From NCBI GenBank assembly GCA_038527215.1, contig JBCBGC010000032.1:1-61053 (forward strand): a stretch of DNA of 61,053 nt, read 5' to 3'. The DNA comes from JAWPMV01 sp038527215 (GTDB lineage Bacteria; Bacteroidota; Bacteroidia; J057). Both the position numbers and the translations under genes were made by a program. This document shows, one piece after another, positions 50,480-58,842 of this stretch (its first letter is position 1; each line of letters opens with the position of its first letter). The notes under the pieces are model-generated. The model was not told where the DNA came from and searched no databases. It saw only the letters and a list, made by a program, of their open reading frames with translations.

Positions 50480-51271
50480 ATGAAATGTGTATGTATGCTC
50501 CAGGTAGCCCTGTTCTGCTGCCTGATGACGCCCGCTTTACAAGCCCAAACCGCCCAGCCTAACCAGGCCGAAGCCATGATCCGGACCTTTGTCGAGGATT
50601 ATACCCAGGATCGCTATGCAACCGAAGCCCGCATCGTCGGGATTGAAGTACCTGATTACGGAAAGTGGACGGTAACCATCACCGGTGAAAAAAGCGCCCA
50701 GGGATGGGAAGTCCAATTTGAAAAAGGGCTGCCTGCAAAACCCACTTACGTTTATCGCATCGAATTCTCCACCCTGCAAGCCATCTATGATGGCACCATC
50801 AACGCGCTCACGGCCCAGGGCAAAGCCTTTGCCGGAGACTATACCCCCATGAGCGTCTGGGAAATGGATGGATTCAAGCCTACGGTAGATGACGACAGCA
50901 AACTGAACGCTTTTTCTTTCCACTTTTGGACCAAAGGTTTCCCTGAAGTAATTCCCTTTCGAGCCGGGACCACCCGCCGGGCCCATGGTTCTAACTTTAC
51001 GGTTTTCTATTATGAAAAAGGTTTGCGGACAGCCTGGTATCGGATTCTGCCCGGAGAGCGGGTGCGCGACGATGCCCGCGAACAAGCCGCACCATTCCCC
51101 ATGCTGGTCGTAACCATCAAAGGCACTATTGAAGGAGAGGTAGATGGAGAGCGTGTAACCGTGTCCGAAGGCAATACCGTCTTTATTCCCGCCAACGTAG
51201 CTCACAAATGGTGGAATGAAAAAGATCAACCCGTTGAGGTCGTGCTGATCATGTTTGGCGAAGGCGCCTAA
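50480..51271 (+). CDS. Secreted SCP2-like plus cupin-domain protein
   Basis: The 263 residues have a signal peptide ending at LQAQ. Residues ~25-130 resemble an SCP2 sterol-carrier-like domain (WTVTITGEKSAQGWEVQFEK, VYRIEFSTLQAIYDGTINAL). The end is a cupin: YRILPGERVRDD, MLVVTIKGTIEGEVDGERVT and EGNTVFIPANVAHKWWNEKD, with the conserved His of VAHKWW. This combination in a secreted protein is uncommon. A small-ligand binding or isomerase role is possible. The tandem repeat array begins 10 bp downstream. Confidence 0.72.
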   Translation: MKCVCMLQVALFCCLMTPALQAQTAQPNQAEAMIRTFVEDYTQDRYATEARIVGIEVPDYGKWTVTITGEKSAQGWEVQFEKGLPAKPTYVYRIEFSTLQAIYDGTINALTAQGKAFAGDYTPMSVWEMDGFKPTVDDDSKLNAFSFHFWTKGFPEVIPFRAGTTRRAHGSNFTVFYYEKGLRTAWYRILPGERVRDDAREQAAPFPMLVVTIKGTIEGEVDGERVTVSEGNTVFIPANVAHKWWNEKDQPVEVVLIMFGEGA

Positions 51272-51280
51272 TTACAGGAA

Positions 51281-51481
51281 GCCACGAATGTTCGAATACA
51301 AGACAAATAGCTTCCGATTCGTCCCTAATTCGCGCATTCGTGGCCCTTTTAATTCAAGCCACGAATTATCGAATGAAAGACGAATAGCTACTGATTAGTC
51401 CCTAATTCGCGCATTCGTGGCCCTTTTAAATTTTAGCCACGAATTATCAAATGAAAGACGAATAGCTATTGATTAGTCCCT
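51281..51481 (+). repeat. 77-78-bp tandem hairpin repeat, 2.6 units
   Basis: Units 51281-51357, 51358-51435 and a partial 51436-51481 repeat GCCACGAATTATCGAATGAA, GACGAATAGC and GATTAGTCCCTAATTCGCGC. Each full unit opens with GCCACGAAT and closes with ATTCGTGGC, so each can fold as one long hairpin. The partial unit ends 12 bp before the next start codon. Confidence 0.92.
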
Positions 51482-51492
51482 ATTTTTCTCCC

Positions 51493-51729
51493 ATGAAAAA
51501 ATACATGGTCATCGAACACTTCAAACCCGGCTGCTATGAACCTATGAGCCAACGCTGGGCAACCCAGGGTCGCATGTTACCAGAAGGTCTCTACTATCTC
51601 AACTCCTGGACCAACCGCGATCAGGATATCTGCTTTCAATTGATGGAAACCACTGACCCAACGCTCTTCGAAACTTGGATCAAGAATTGGGAAGATTTGG
51701 TGGATTTCGAAGTGTATCCCCTGGATTAG
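51493..51729 (+). CDS. DUF3303 family protein
   Basis: The 78-residue ferredoxin-like single domain starts MKKYMVIEHFKPGCYEPMSQ, with RWATQGRMLPEGLYYLNSWT and LFETWIKNWEDLVDFEVYPL. DUF3303 proteins resemble small dimeric alpha/beta-barrel monooxygenases, but activity is unknown. The start at 51493 follows the repeat array directly, so its leader lies inside repeat DNA; an in-frame start 8 codons earlier (51469) lies within the repeat and is less likely. Confidence 0.85.
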   Translation: MKKYMVIEHFKPGCYEPMSQRWATQGRMLPEGLYYLNSWTNRDQDICFQLMETTDPTLFETWIKNWEDLVDFEVYPLD

Positions 51730-51801
51730 GTCCATCGGGCGAAAACCGAAACCTCGCCCCCTTAGTTTTCCGTATCTTTTGGGAAACACCTAACCACACG
51801 A

Positions 51802-52809
51802 ATGAAATACTCCTCCATTGGAAAAAGCGGGCTGATTACCTCCAGCCTGACCCTTGGTACCATGATTTTTGGTGAAAGCTCTGACCGCTCCACCCCTAAG
51901 GATGAGGCCTTACGCCTGATTGATCAATATGTAGAGGCAGGCGGGAATCACCTGGACACCGCGGATGTATATGCAAGCGGGCGATCTGAGGAAATTGTCG
52001 GCGAAGCCCTCAAAGGCCGCCGCAGTGAACTCATCCTCTCCACCAAAGTGCGCTTTCGCACCCAAGCCCATGCGAATGGAGAAGGCCTCTCCCGCAGCCA
52101 TATCATCGCAGGCGTCAACAACAGTTTGAAACGCCTGCAAACCGATTATATCGACCTGCTTTACCTGCACTGTTTTGATCCAGTTACACCGCTGGAAGAG
52201 ACGCTTAGGGCGCAGGAAGACCTGATTCGGGCTGGTAAAGTCCGCTATATGGGGCTCTCCAATTTTAAGGCCTGGCAGCTCATGAAAGCCCAAGGGCTTA
52301 CCTATCAGCATCAAGCCAATCCCTACATCGCTGCCCAATACCAGTACAGCCTGGTGAAGCGGGACATGGAATATGAGTTTTTTGATTTGCTTGAATCCGA
52401 AGGCCTGGGCCTGCTGCCTTGGGGACCTTTAGGCGGGGGATTTTTGACGGGAAAATATGCCAAGGCAGGCCCCACTACCGGCCGGATTGCCACCACGGCA
52501 GATGAGACGGAGGAATCCTGGGCCCGGAGAAATACGGAGAAAAATTGGCGCATCCTGGAGGTAGTGGGAGAGCTGGCCGAAACCTATGAAGCTACACATT
52601 CGCAAGTAGCCCTGGCTTGGATGCTGGCCAAAAAGGTCGTCTCCTCTATCATCATCGGCGTTAGAACCGAAGCCCAACTGACGGATAACCTCCGCGCCAA
52701 AGACCTGGAACTCTCCGCAGAAGATGTGGCCCGCCTGGATGCAGTCAGTGCCTTGCCGGAATTGTATCCTTATCGCATGATTGAAGCCTACGGCACCCGT
52801 AATTTCTAA
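51802..52809 (+). CDS. Aldo/keto reductase (AKR, larger type)
   Basis: The 335-residue TIM-barrel has the AKR tetrad: Asp and Tyr in DTADVYASGRSEEIV (about 52 and 57), Lys in STKVRF (about 81) and His in YLHCFDPVTPLEE (about 121). The coenzyme site ends IIIGVRTEAQLTDNLRA. It belongs to the YajO/Tas-like group of long AKRs that reduce aldehydes and ketones. Not closely similar to the AKR at 38651. A CGTATCTTTT element precedes it. Confidence 0.94.
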   Translation: MKYSSIGKSGLITSSLTLGTMIFGESSDRSTPKDEALRLIDQYVEAGGNHLDTADVYASGRSEEIVGEALKGRRSELILSTKVRFRTQAHANGEGLSRSHIIAGVNNSLKRLQTDYIDLLYLHCFDPVTPLEETLRAQEDLIRAGKVRYMGLSNFKAWQLMKAQGLTYQHQANPYIAAQYQYSLVKRDMEYEFFDLLESEGLGLLPWGPLGGGFLTGKYAKAGPTTGRIATTADETEESWARRNTEKNWRILEVVGELAETYEATHSQVALAWMLAKKVVSSIIIGVRTEAQLTDNLRAKDLELSAEDVARLDAVSALPELYPYRMIEAYGTRNF

Positions 52810-52842
52810 GTTTTTGTCCTGCTAACCTCTAACCTATTTCTC

Positions 52843-53571
52843 ATGGATGCTACCCACTTATTGGAAAGAATCAGTCGGGGTCGAACCGACGCCATCATTC
52901 CCCTCATGCGAATGGAAGGCTGGCAGGAACTGCTGTTCCAGGGCCCTATCAAACCCCTGCAATGGCTGGTATATTACAATGATGTAACCGGGCTTCGGGC
53001 GGTGCTCGAAAATGGTGGAAACCTAGATAGCCTCAACCTCCATGACGAACTCGGCAACGCCGCTTTTTTCGGCCACTGGAAGGTCTGCGATTTTCTGATC
53101 CAGCAAGGCGCCGACGTGAACCATGAAGTGGACAAAACCGGCGAGCGGCCCCTCCATAATGCCCTGGCCAAAGCGGGGCGTCCTTACTATTATTTCACGG
53201 TTCGCTTGTTGGTAGAAAAAGGGGCAGAGGTGAATGCTAAAACCCGGCCGGGGATAGAGACCGGGGCTTTTATGCGTGACGTGCGCACCCGGGGAGAAAC
53301 CCCTTTACATCGGGCGGCTGCCTATGCGGATGCGCGGACCGTAGAGTTCTTGCTGGAACATGGCGCGGACAAAAGCGCGCGGGATGCGCACGGAGATTCC
53401 CCTTTGAGTTGGGCCAGCCAGCATCTGCGCCCCGGCAAAATTCTGCGCCTGCTGGCCTATGGTTCCCATCGCGTCTCCGAAGCCCACGAACGGGTCAATA
53501 CCAGCGATCACGGCATGGGTTGGGGCAATGCCATGGATTGGAACCTGATGGGAGATTATCTGCCGGAGTAG
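52843..53571 (+). CDS. Ankyrin-repeat protein
   Basis: The 242 residues contain about four to five ankyrin repeats from ~residue 40: NDVTGLRAVLENGGNLDSLN, LGNAAFFGHWKVCDFLIQQG, GERPLHNALAKAGRPYYY and GETPLHRAAAYADARTVEFL with HGADKSARDAHGDSPLSWAS. No signal peptide. Ankyrin domains bind other proteins; the partner is unknown. It is a single gene. Confidence 0.92.
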   Translation: MDATHLLERISRGRTDAIIPLMRMEGWQELLFQGPIKPLQWLVYYNDVTGLRAVLENGGNLDSLNLHDELGNAAFFGHWKVCDFLIQQGADVNHEVDKTGERPLHNALAKAGRPYYYFTVRLLVEKGAEVNAKTRPGIETGAFMRDVRTRGETPLHRAAAYADARTVEFLLEHGADKSARDAHGDSPLSWASQHLRPGKILRLLAYGSHRVSEAHERVNTSDHGMGWGNAMDWNLMGDYLPE

Positions 53572-53667
53572 GAAAGGAGGAATTTAGCTATTTCTACCGG
53601 AGGGAATCCTGCTGTGCCCTACATATGAACCTAAATACGCTATTTTTTACGCATACCCCACACTACC

Positions 53668-55332
53668 ATGAAAATTCGCTTTTGTGCCCTCATGGCCTTA
53701 CTCCTGGCTTCCTGTACCGCGCAGGAGAACTGGGATGATTATCTCGGCGGTTGGGCCGGGACTTTTTCTGAGCCTGAGCCTTTTGCCTTCCAGCTCAGCT
53801 TGCAGATGGCAGCTGAAGAAGGAGCCCGGCTGGTTTTTTCCGGTAAGCATAGCTCGACCGAGCTTGAACTGGCGGAGGATGAAGGTCCCTATCTAAGTGG
53901 CCGGTTTGGCGATCAGTTATTCGTTAGAATTGATACTTCTGGTCCCAAGCCGGTAGGCTTTATCCAGTCAGGTCATCACCTCTCTTTTTTGGAACTGGAG
54001 GCAAGGGGAGCTAATAGCTGGGAAGGGGAATGGCAGCTGCTCATTGGGGCCGGAATCACGCCTACCTTATACCTTTCGCTGGACCAGTTTGAGGATGGAA
54101 ACTATGGTGCTTCGACCTTTTTCCGAGAACCTACTTATCACTATATGTTTGGGATGGGTTTTGGACGATTGGCTAATAATGATCAGCAGTTTATTTTTCG
54201 GGATATCCGCTCCAATATTGATTTTTTGGGAGAGGCAAAAAACCAAAAACTCCATCTAAAACTGAGCTTTCTCCATGAAACCATTGACCTGACCTGTAGT
54301 CCTCTGGCTTACGACCAATGGCAAATCGGACAGCCGCCGAGGGAGGGCGTGGAACCAGCGATCCAGGACGAAACATTTGCTCAACTGCGGAAAGAAATGC
54401 GCCTGGATAGCCTGGAAAAAACCCACGGCGTGGTGATCGCGCAAGGCGGTGAAATCATTTTTGAACAGTACACCCATGGATTTACCCCCAGCACGCCCCA
54501 CGACACCCGTTCTTTGTCCAAGAGTTTTGCCTCTGCCATCTTAGGCATAGCCATTGAACAAGGCTTACTGGCTCATGACAGCCTCCTGATGAAGCCTTTT
54601 TTTGAAAAAGACTTTCCGGAGGTGGATTGGTCAGATGGCAAAGACCTGATTACCCTTTTCCATTTGCTGACCATGTCCAGCGGCCTGGATGTAGTCTATG
54701 TGGACCGGGAAAATCCTGGCTACGCCAGCGAGGACATTTATCAAAGTCAGGAGGACTGGACCGGCTATATCCTATCCGCCCCCATGCTGCATCCACCCGG
54801 AGAACACACGAATTACGCCTCCGCCAATCCCCATTTGCTGGCCCCCATCATTGATGGACAACTGGACATGCCGCTGGAATTTTTTATCCATCAACACCTC
54901 TTCGGTCCGCTGGGCATCACCGACTATCGTATGCAAACCAATAACCGGGAGCGACCTTACTTTGGGGGAGGGTGGTACCTGACGCCTCGTGACCTGGTAA
55001 AGTTTGGGCAACTCTATATGAATCGTGGAAAGTGGGAAGGGAAACAACTGATTTCGGAAGCCTGGGTGGATAAATCACTCGCCCAGCATACCGTGCTTGA
55101 GAATACCCGGGACAAAAATGGCTATGGGTATTTTTTCTGGCATCATACCTATGAAGTGGCAGGTAGACGCATCGCTTCTGTAGAAGGTCGGGGTGCAGGA
55201 GGACAGTACCTCTTTATGGTGCCTGAACTGGATCTGGTGGTCGCCATCACTTCTGGAAATTATCGCAATGGCAAGGCCCTGCAACCGGAGCGCATCATGG
55301 AAGACTTTATCCTGCCTGAACTGGTGAAATAA
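53668..55332 (+). CDS. Lipoprotein serine hydrolase (class C beta-lactamase/PBP fold)
   Basis: The 554-residue lipoprotein (LLASC) has an extra N-terminal ~220-residue beta-domain, then a beta-lactamase-like domain: nucleophile SLSK in RSLSKSFASAILGIA (about 282), a YxS-type motif in YASANPHLLAPI (about 381) and GRGAGGQYLFM (about 508). Such proteins are DD-peptidases, esterases or amide hydrolases rather than drug resistance enzymes. The S41 protease gene starts 22 bp downstream and is likely co-transcribed. Confidence 0.92.
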   Translation: MKIRFCALMALLLASCTAQENWDDYLGGWAGTFSEPEPFAFQLSLQMAAEEGARLVFSGKHSSTELELAEDEGPYLSGRFGDQLFVRIDTSGPKPVGFIQSGHHLSFLELEARGANSWEGEWQLLIGAGITPTLYLSLDQFEDGNYGASTFFREPTYHYMFGMGFGRLANNDQQFIFRDIRSNIDFLGEAKNQKLHLKLSFLHETIDLTCSPLAYDQWQIGQPPREGVEPAIQDETFAQLRKEMRLDSLEKTHGVVIAQGGEIIFEQYTHGFTPSTPHDTRSLSKSFASAILGIAIEQGLLAHDSLLMKPFFEKDFPEVDWSDGKDLITLFHLLTMSSGLDVVYVDRENPGYASEDIYQSQEDWTGYILSAPMLHPPGEHTNYASANPHLLAPIIDGQLDMPLEFFIHQHLFGPLGITDYRMQTNNRERPYFGGGWYLTPRDLVKFGQLYMNRGKWEGKQLISEAWVDKSLAQHTVLENTRDKNGYGYFFWHHTYEVAGRRIASVEGRGAGGQYLFMVPELDLVVAITSGNYRNGKALQPERIMEDFILPELVK

Positions 55333-55353
55333 GCTAGCTTAATCAATTTGGTG

Positions 55354-56766
55354 ATGAAATATCTGCTCCCGCTCCTCCTGCTATTCAGCTGCGGTCCTCA
55401 GGCCCCACTGGAAGAGCCGCCCCTGGCTTACACCTTTTTGGTGGATAGCGCGCAAAGTCATCCGGACATTCGGGGTGTTTGGCAGTCGATTGGCAATGGC
55501 TACTATCTGGAAGTACGTCCTGACAGCTTATGGTTATACAGCTATACCCGCTCCTTTTGCTATAAGGAAAAAAACGACTACCTGGAAGGGCTGTTGCGGG
55601 GGCAAAGTCAGTTTACTTTGCGAGGGGATACCCTGGCCCTGTACCTCACTGACTATGGAGAAGCGACCCGGCAGTTGCAGGCCAAGAAGGATTTTGTACG
55701 AGTAAAAAGCCTGCCGGAAGGCTGGCTGAGCTTTGCGGAAATGACCCGCCTTTCGCCCGAAAAACAATTGGCCCTGTATCAAGAGACCTTGCAGGAAAAC
55801 TACGCCTTCGCAGAGGAAAGAGGCATGAAGTGGGATGAGGTATTCCTGCGCTATCAGGATAGCCTTTTGTTCGAAAAAACCTCCCTCTTTGAAGCCATGG
55901 GAGCCATCGCTACCCTCACCAAAGACCATCATACCAAGGTCATCGACTCGACCGGCAGGCGTCTCCAGTATACGGTTACCCCTTCGGCGTTGGACGTACA
56001 GCATGATTTTGAGCAGCAGAATGAAATCACCGACCTCAACGCCTATTTTGGACATTTTTTTCAGACGAATCAGGCTCACATCGCGGATTCTCTCTTGCAT
56101 GGACAAGGCAAAAAAGTCGCCAATGGGCAATTGCAATATGGACTCATCAACGATAAAGTCGGATACCTCCAGATTTCCGCTTTTGCCGGCTTTCTGAACA
56201 ATACTTTTACGCGTCGTCAACAAATCGACAGCCTGCGACACTATATGAGGGAAATCATCGAAAGCTTTGCAGGAACCGAGGGCCTGATCGTGGATATCAG
56301 CTTTAATTTCGGCGGCTATGACGGGGCCACCTTGGCCCTGGCTAGTTATTTCGCCCAGGAAGCTACCTTGGCCTATACCAGCGAGGTTTTCCAAAATGGA
56401 GATTTTTATGTGGAAGATGAAGTCTGGGTGTATCCGGCAAAAGAAGCCTACACCAAGCCCATTTATGTTCTCATGACTGATATCAGCCGCAGTGCCGCCG
56501 AAAACTTCGCCATGATGATGGATGCCCAACCCCATGCCACCTTAGCCGGTACCCGCACCCTGGGCATTCTCTCCGGCATGCTAGGCAAGTCCATCAGCGA
56601 CTTTTACGTTACCTGTTCCCATCAGCGACTGGTGAATCCGGAAGGGGAATATTTTGAGGCGAAAGGCGTACAGCCGGATCGTGAAATCACGGTTTTTCCC
56701 AGGGGGAAAGTGATGCGCGGACACTTGGAGGCGGTGCGGGAATTGGGTAGGTTGCTCGAACCTTAA
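55354..56766 (+). CDS. Lipoprotein S41-family protease
   Basis: The 470-residue lipoprotein (LLLLFSC) is read from ATG 55354; the frame is open two codons earlier. An N-terminal ~100 residues form a beta-domain, then a helical part (LSPEKQLALYQETLQENYAF), ATLTKDHHTKVIDSTG, and the S41 catalytic core: GLIVDISFNFGGYDGATLAL and VLMTDISRSAAENFAMMMDA, with the nucleophile in SAAENF. The last part (YVTCSHQRLVNPEGEYFEAK) fits the S41 C-terminus. No PDZ domain is clear. It likely processes periplasmic proteins, paired with the preceding hydrolase. Confidence 0.9.
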   Translation: MKYLLPLLLLFSCGPQAPLEEPPLAYTFLVDSAQSHPDIRGVWQSIGNGYYLEVRPDSLWLYSYTRSFCYKEKNDYLEGLLRGQSQFTLRGDTLALYLTDYGEATRQLQAKKDFVRVKSLPEGWLSFAEMTRLSPEKQLALYQETLQENYAFAEERGMKWDEVFLRYQDSLLFEKTSLFEAMGAIATLTKDHHTKVIDSTGRRLQYTVTPSALDVQHDFEQQNEITDLNAYFGHFFQTNQAHIADSLLHGQGKKVANGQLQYGLINDKVGYLQISAFAGFLNNTFTRRQQIDSLRHYMREIIESFAGTEGLIVDISFNFGGYDGATLALASYFAQEATLAYTSEVFQNGDFYVEDEVWVYPAKEAYTKPIYVLMTDISRSAAENFAMMMDAQPHATLAGTRTLGILSGMLGKSISDFYVTCSHQRLVNPEGEYFEAKGVQPDREITVFPRGKVMRGHLEAVRELGRLLEP

Positions 56767-56787
56767 GCACACCATCCTTTTCCAGGT

Positions 56788-57390
56788 ATGAAAAACTTTG
56801 CCCTTCTGTTACTGATGTCCCTTTTTCTGACGGGCGGGAAATCGCCTGAACCTATCCGGGTTCAAAAGCCGACGCCTGTTTACTATAGCCTAATCTCAAC
56901 CTGTCCAGCATCGCTGGAGGAATTTGAAAGGAGCCTCGCAGGGGATTCCCAAAGTTTTGTAAAACTTACCTCCATAACGTTCAACCCTTTTCACCTAAGG
57001 AGTACAATTATTCAAATTTATCCTAGTCATCTGGAAGTGAAGGAATTTGATGGCTCCCTTTGGTATAGGGATACCACCCCTAGCATTTTTCGGGACACTT
57101 TTCAAACCCATATAGGAGCGCTCGAATCTTTTGAACAACAACTAGAGAATCGGGTCAAGACCCTCAAAGAATTTGGACGTAGGGAGAGGAGGCTCCATCG
57201 TGTCAGGGAGATCATGGATGGAGAACTGGTCACCATTATATTTGGTAGAAATGGTAAGAGAGTAGAGGGGGTTTTTGATAATCCCTGGGGATATTTAGCT
57301 CAAAGAAAAACCATCAGATCCTTGAACAGATTCAAACGCTTTGCGCAGTATATGGATTCTTGCCTGGGCCGGGATTTAGTAGGGATTTGA
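56788..57390 (+). CDS. Secreted protein of unknown function
   Basis: The 200 residues have a short hydrophobic start (MKNFALLLLMSLFLTGG). The mature part is basic and charged (FEQQLENRVKTLKEFGRRER, RLHRVREIMDGE). No family is recognised. It starts 21 bp after the S41 protease stop, so it may be the third gene of that operon. Confidence 0.6.
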   Translation: MKNFALLLLMSLFLTGGKSPEPIRVQKPTPVYYSLISTCPASLEEFERSLAGDSQSFVKLTSITFNPFHLRSTIIQIYPSHLEVKEFDGSLWYRDTTPSIFRDTFQTHIGALESFEQQLENRVKTLKEFGRRERRLHRVREIMDGELVTIIFGRNGKRVEGVFDNPWGYLAQRKTIRSLNRFKRFAQYMDSCLGRDLVGI

Positions 57391-57435
57391 GTCTTTTTTA
57401 GCGTATATTTTTTCAAACACAACCAACACTTACCT

Positions 57436-57831
57436 ATGGTATTTTTAGCGATTCTTCAACTCATGGCATCATTACTGGGGCAAACTCTGACCTTGATTTT
57501 AGGGGTTTTGTTGGTTAGGCACCGCGAATTGATAGCCTACTTTAAAGGTACTTTTTCCTTTATCCGCGATGATTTTGATCCTTACCTACAGGTAGCCCAT
57601 TCAGGATTTTTGGCAGGTGTGAAGGAGGTGATTCAGGATGGGGTTGGCCAAATTGAGTCTGCGAACACTTCTCCTGACGAGCAAGCTCAATCGAAAATAG
57701 CGGTAAGGATTAATCGCATCATTGTACTGACTGGCAGGATTATCATTTTATTGACCGTCATCTCTATGCTCTTAAGCATTGGCCTCACCATTTGGATGAT
57801 TTACACTTCGCAGGTTACCATAAATCTTTAG
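57436..57831 (+). CDS. Small membrane protein of unknown function
   Basis: The 131 residues have membrane helices at each end: ILQLMASLLGQTLTLILGVL (N-terminal) and VLTGRIIILLTVISMLLSIG (C-terminal), with a soluble middle of about 60 residues. No family recognised. A GCGTATATTTT element lies ~30 bp upstream. It is a single gene. Confidence 0.6.
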   Translation: MVFLAILQLMASLLGQTLTLILGVLLVRHRELIAYFKGTFSFIRDDFDPYLQVAHSGFLAGVKEVIQDGVGQIESANTSPDEQAQSKIAVRINRIIVLTGRIIILLTVISMLLSIGLTIWMIYTSQVTINL

Positions 57832-57893
57832 CGGTATACCAGGCAAATATCATCCTGGCCTTTCGTTACGACTCATATTGTAAACCATCCTCC

Positions 57894-58361
57894 ATGCCAA
57901 TGAACCCCCATCCCCAATTCGCTTCTTTCTTAGCCGCTTATAGCCCGGAGATTCAGCAACTGACGCTGGAACTTCGGGCCTTTATCACGGATACCATTCC
58001 TGAGGCCAATGAACTCATTTGGGATAATTACAATGCCCTGGCTACCGCCTACAGCAAATCCGAAAAGCTCACCGATGCTTTTTGCCATCTTTCTGTTTAT
58101 GGGAAATATGTCAATATTGGCTTCAACCGTGGGGTAGAACTCACCCGTCCGGTGGTCAAACTGGAAGGAACAGGCAAGTTGATTCGCCATGTTCGGGTTA
58201 CGGATATAAAGGACTTTCCGAGAGAGGAAATCAGGGAAATGATCTACGAGGCCATGGGCATAGCCGATATGCGCAATCCGGCGCTGGCTGAAAAAGAAAC
58301 GCCTGGCATCAGTAAAGTCATGTCAGTTTCGGAAAAAAAGCGGCGGCCAGCTCAACCATGA
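57894..58361 (+). CDS. DUF1801 family protein
   Basis: About 155 residues from ATG 57894 (a second ATG two codons later is equivalent): FASFLAAYSPEIQQLTLELR, FITDTIPEANELIWDNYNAL, FCHLSVYGKYVNIGFNRGVE and PVVKLEGTGKLIRHVRVTDI. This matches DUF1801 (YdhG/YjbR-like small domain), of unknown function. The C-terminal ~35 residues are an extra basic tail. The gene overlaps the end of the convergent membrane protein gene by 10 bp. Confidence 0.85.
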   Translation: MPMNPHPQFASFLAAYSPEIQQLTLELRAFITDTIPEANELIWDNYNALATAYSKSEKLTDAFCHLSVYGKYVNIGFNRGVELTRPVVKLEGTGKLIRHVRVTDIKDFPREEIREMIYEAMGIADMRNPALAEKETPGISKVMSVSEKKRRPAQP

Positions 58362-58744
58362 GGAGTCCCTGATGCTGGCTGAAGAAGAACCCAGCGTACA
58401 AAAACCAGACAGAAACTCAAACCGACGACCGGTGGGAGGAATATTTCCCAACGCAAAGGCAGGCTGCCCCAGGCGATGAGGATGTATACCTGCACAGAAC
58501 CAAAAAGGTACATGCCGCTCCCTAAGAGCCCTAAGCTGAGTCCCCACTTTTTGTTGCGAAAAAGGCCCAGAGCCGCCAGCAAGGAAACGGGACCTGCACA
58601 GAGGACATCCGCGAGGGGAATCAATACCGCCAGCCCCTCCGCTTGGGAAAACACCCAACCTTCTCCCCAGGTGAAAATCCCGCCTACCATGGCAAAAATC
58701 CCGGTCAGCAGAAAAAACAGGGCGAACAGATGAGGGGTTTTCAT
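58352..58744 (-). CDS. Small multi-pass membrane protein
   Basis: About 130 residues from ATG 58744 (a GTG 13 codons upstream is possible). Four membrane segments: FALFFLLTGIFAMVGGIFTW, GLAVLIPLADVLCAGPVSLL, GLSLGLLGSGMYLFGSVQVY and ILIAWGSLPLRWEIFLPPVV. No family is named. It overlaps the convergent DUF1801 gene by 10 bp. Confidence 0.6.
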   Translation of the reverse strand: MKTPHLFALFFLLTGIFAMVGGIFTWGEGWVFSQAEGLAVLIPLADVLCAGPVSLLAALGLFRNKKWGLSLGLLGSGMYLFGSVQVYILIAWGSLPLRWEIFLPPVVGLSFCLVFVRWVLLQPASGTPHG

Positions 58745-58842
58745 GAGGGTGGATTTGGTGGGCTGAATTTGCGGATTACTCACCCCATTTGGGAGGAGGA
58801 AGGTCAGTCCTGCGGGAGTCTTTTGTCAGCCTTAGACCCTGA

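Noticed and set aside
51281..51481. Tandem repeats as a CRISPR or integron array
   Set aside because: Units of 77-78 bp follow each other without spacers, and no integrase or cas gene is near.
53668..55332. Antibiotic-resistance beta-lactamase
   Set aside because: SLSK and the YAS motif fit the broad serine-hydrolase family, but the N-terminal domain and the lipoprotein form match uncharacterised DD-peptidase or esterase-like members rather than AmpC.
55534..56535. 333-codon minus-strand frame opposite the S41 protease
   Set aside because: The plus-strand frame carries the catalytic S41 motifs; the opposite frame has no recognisable feature.
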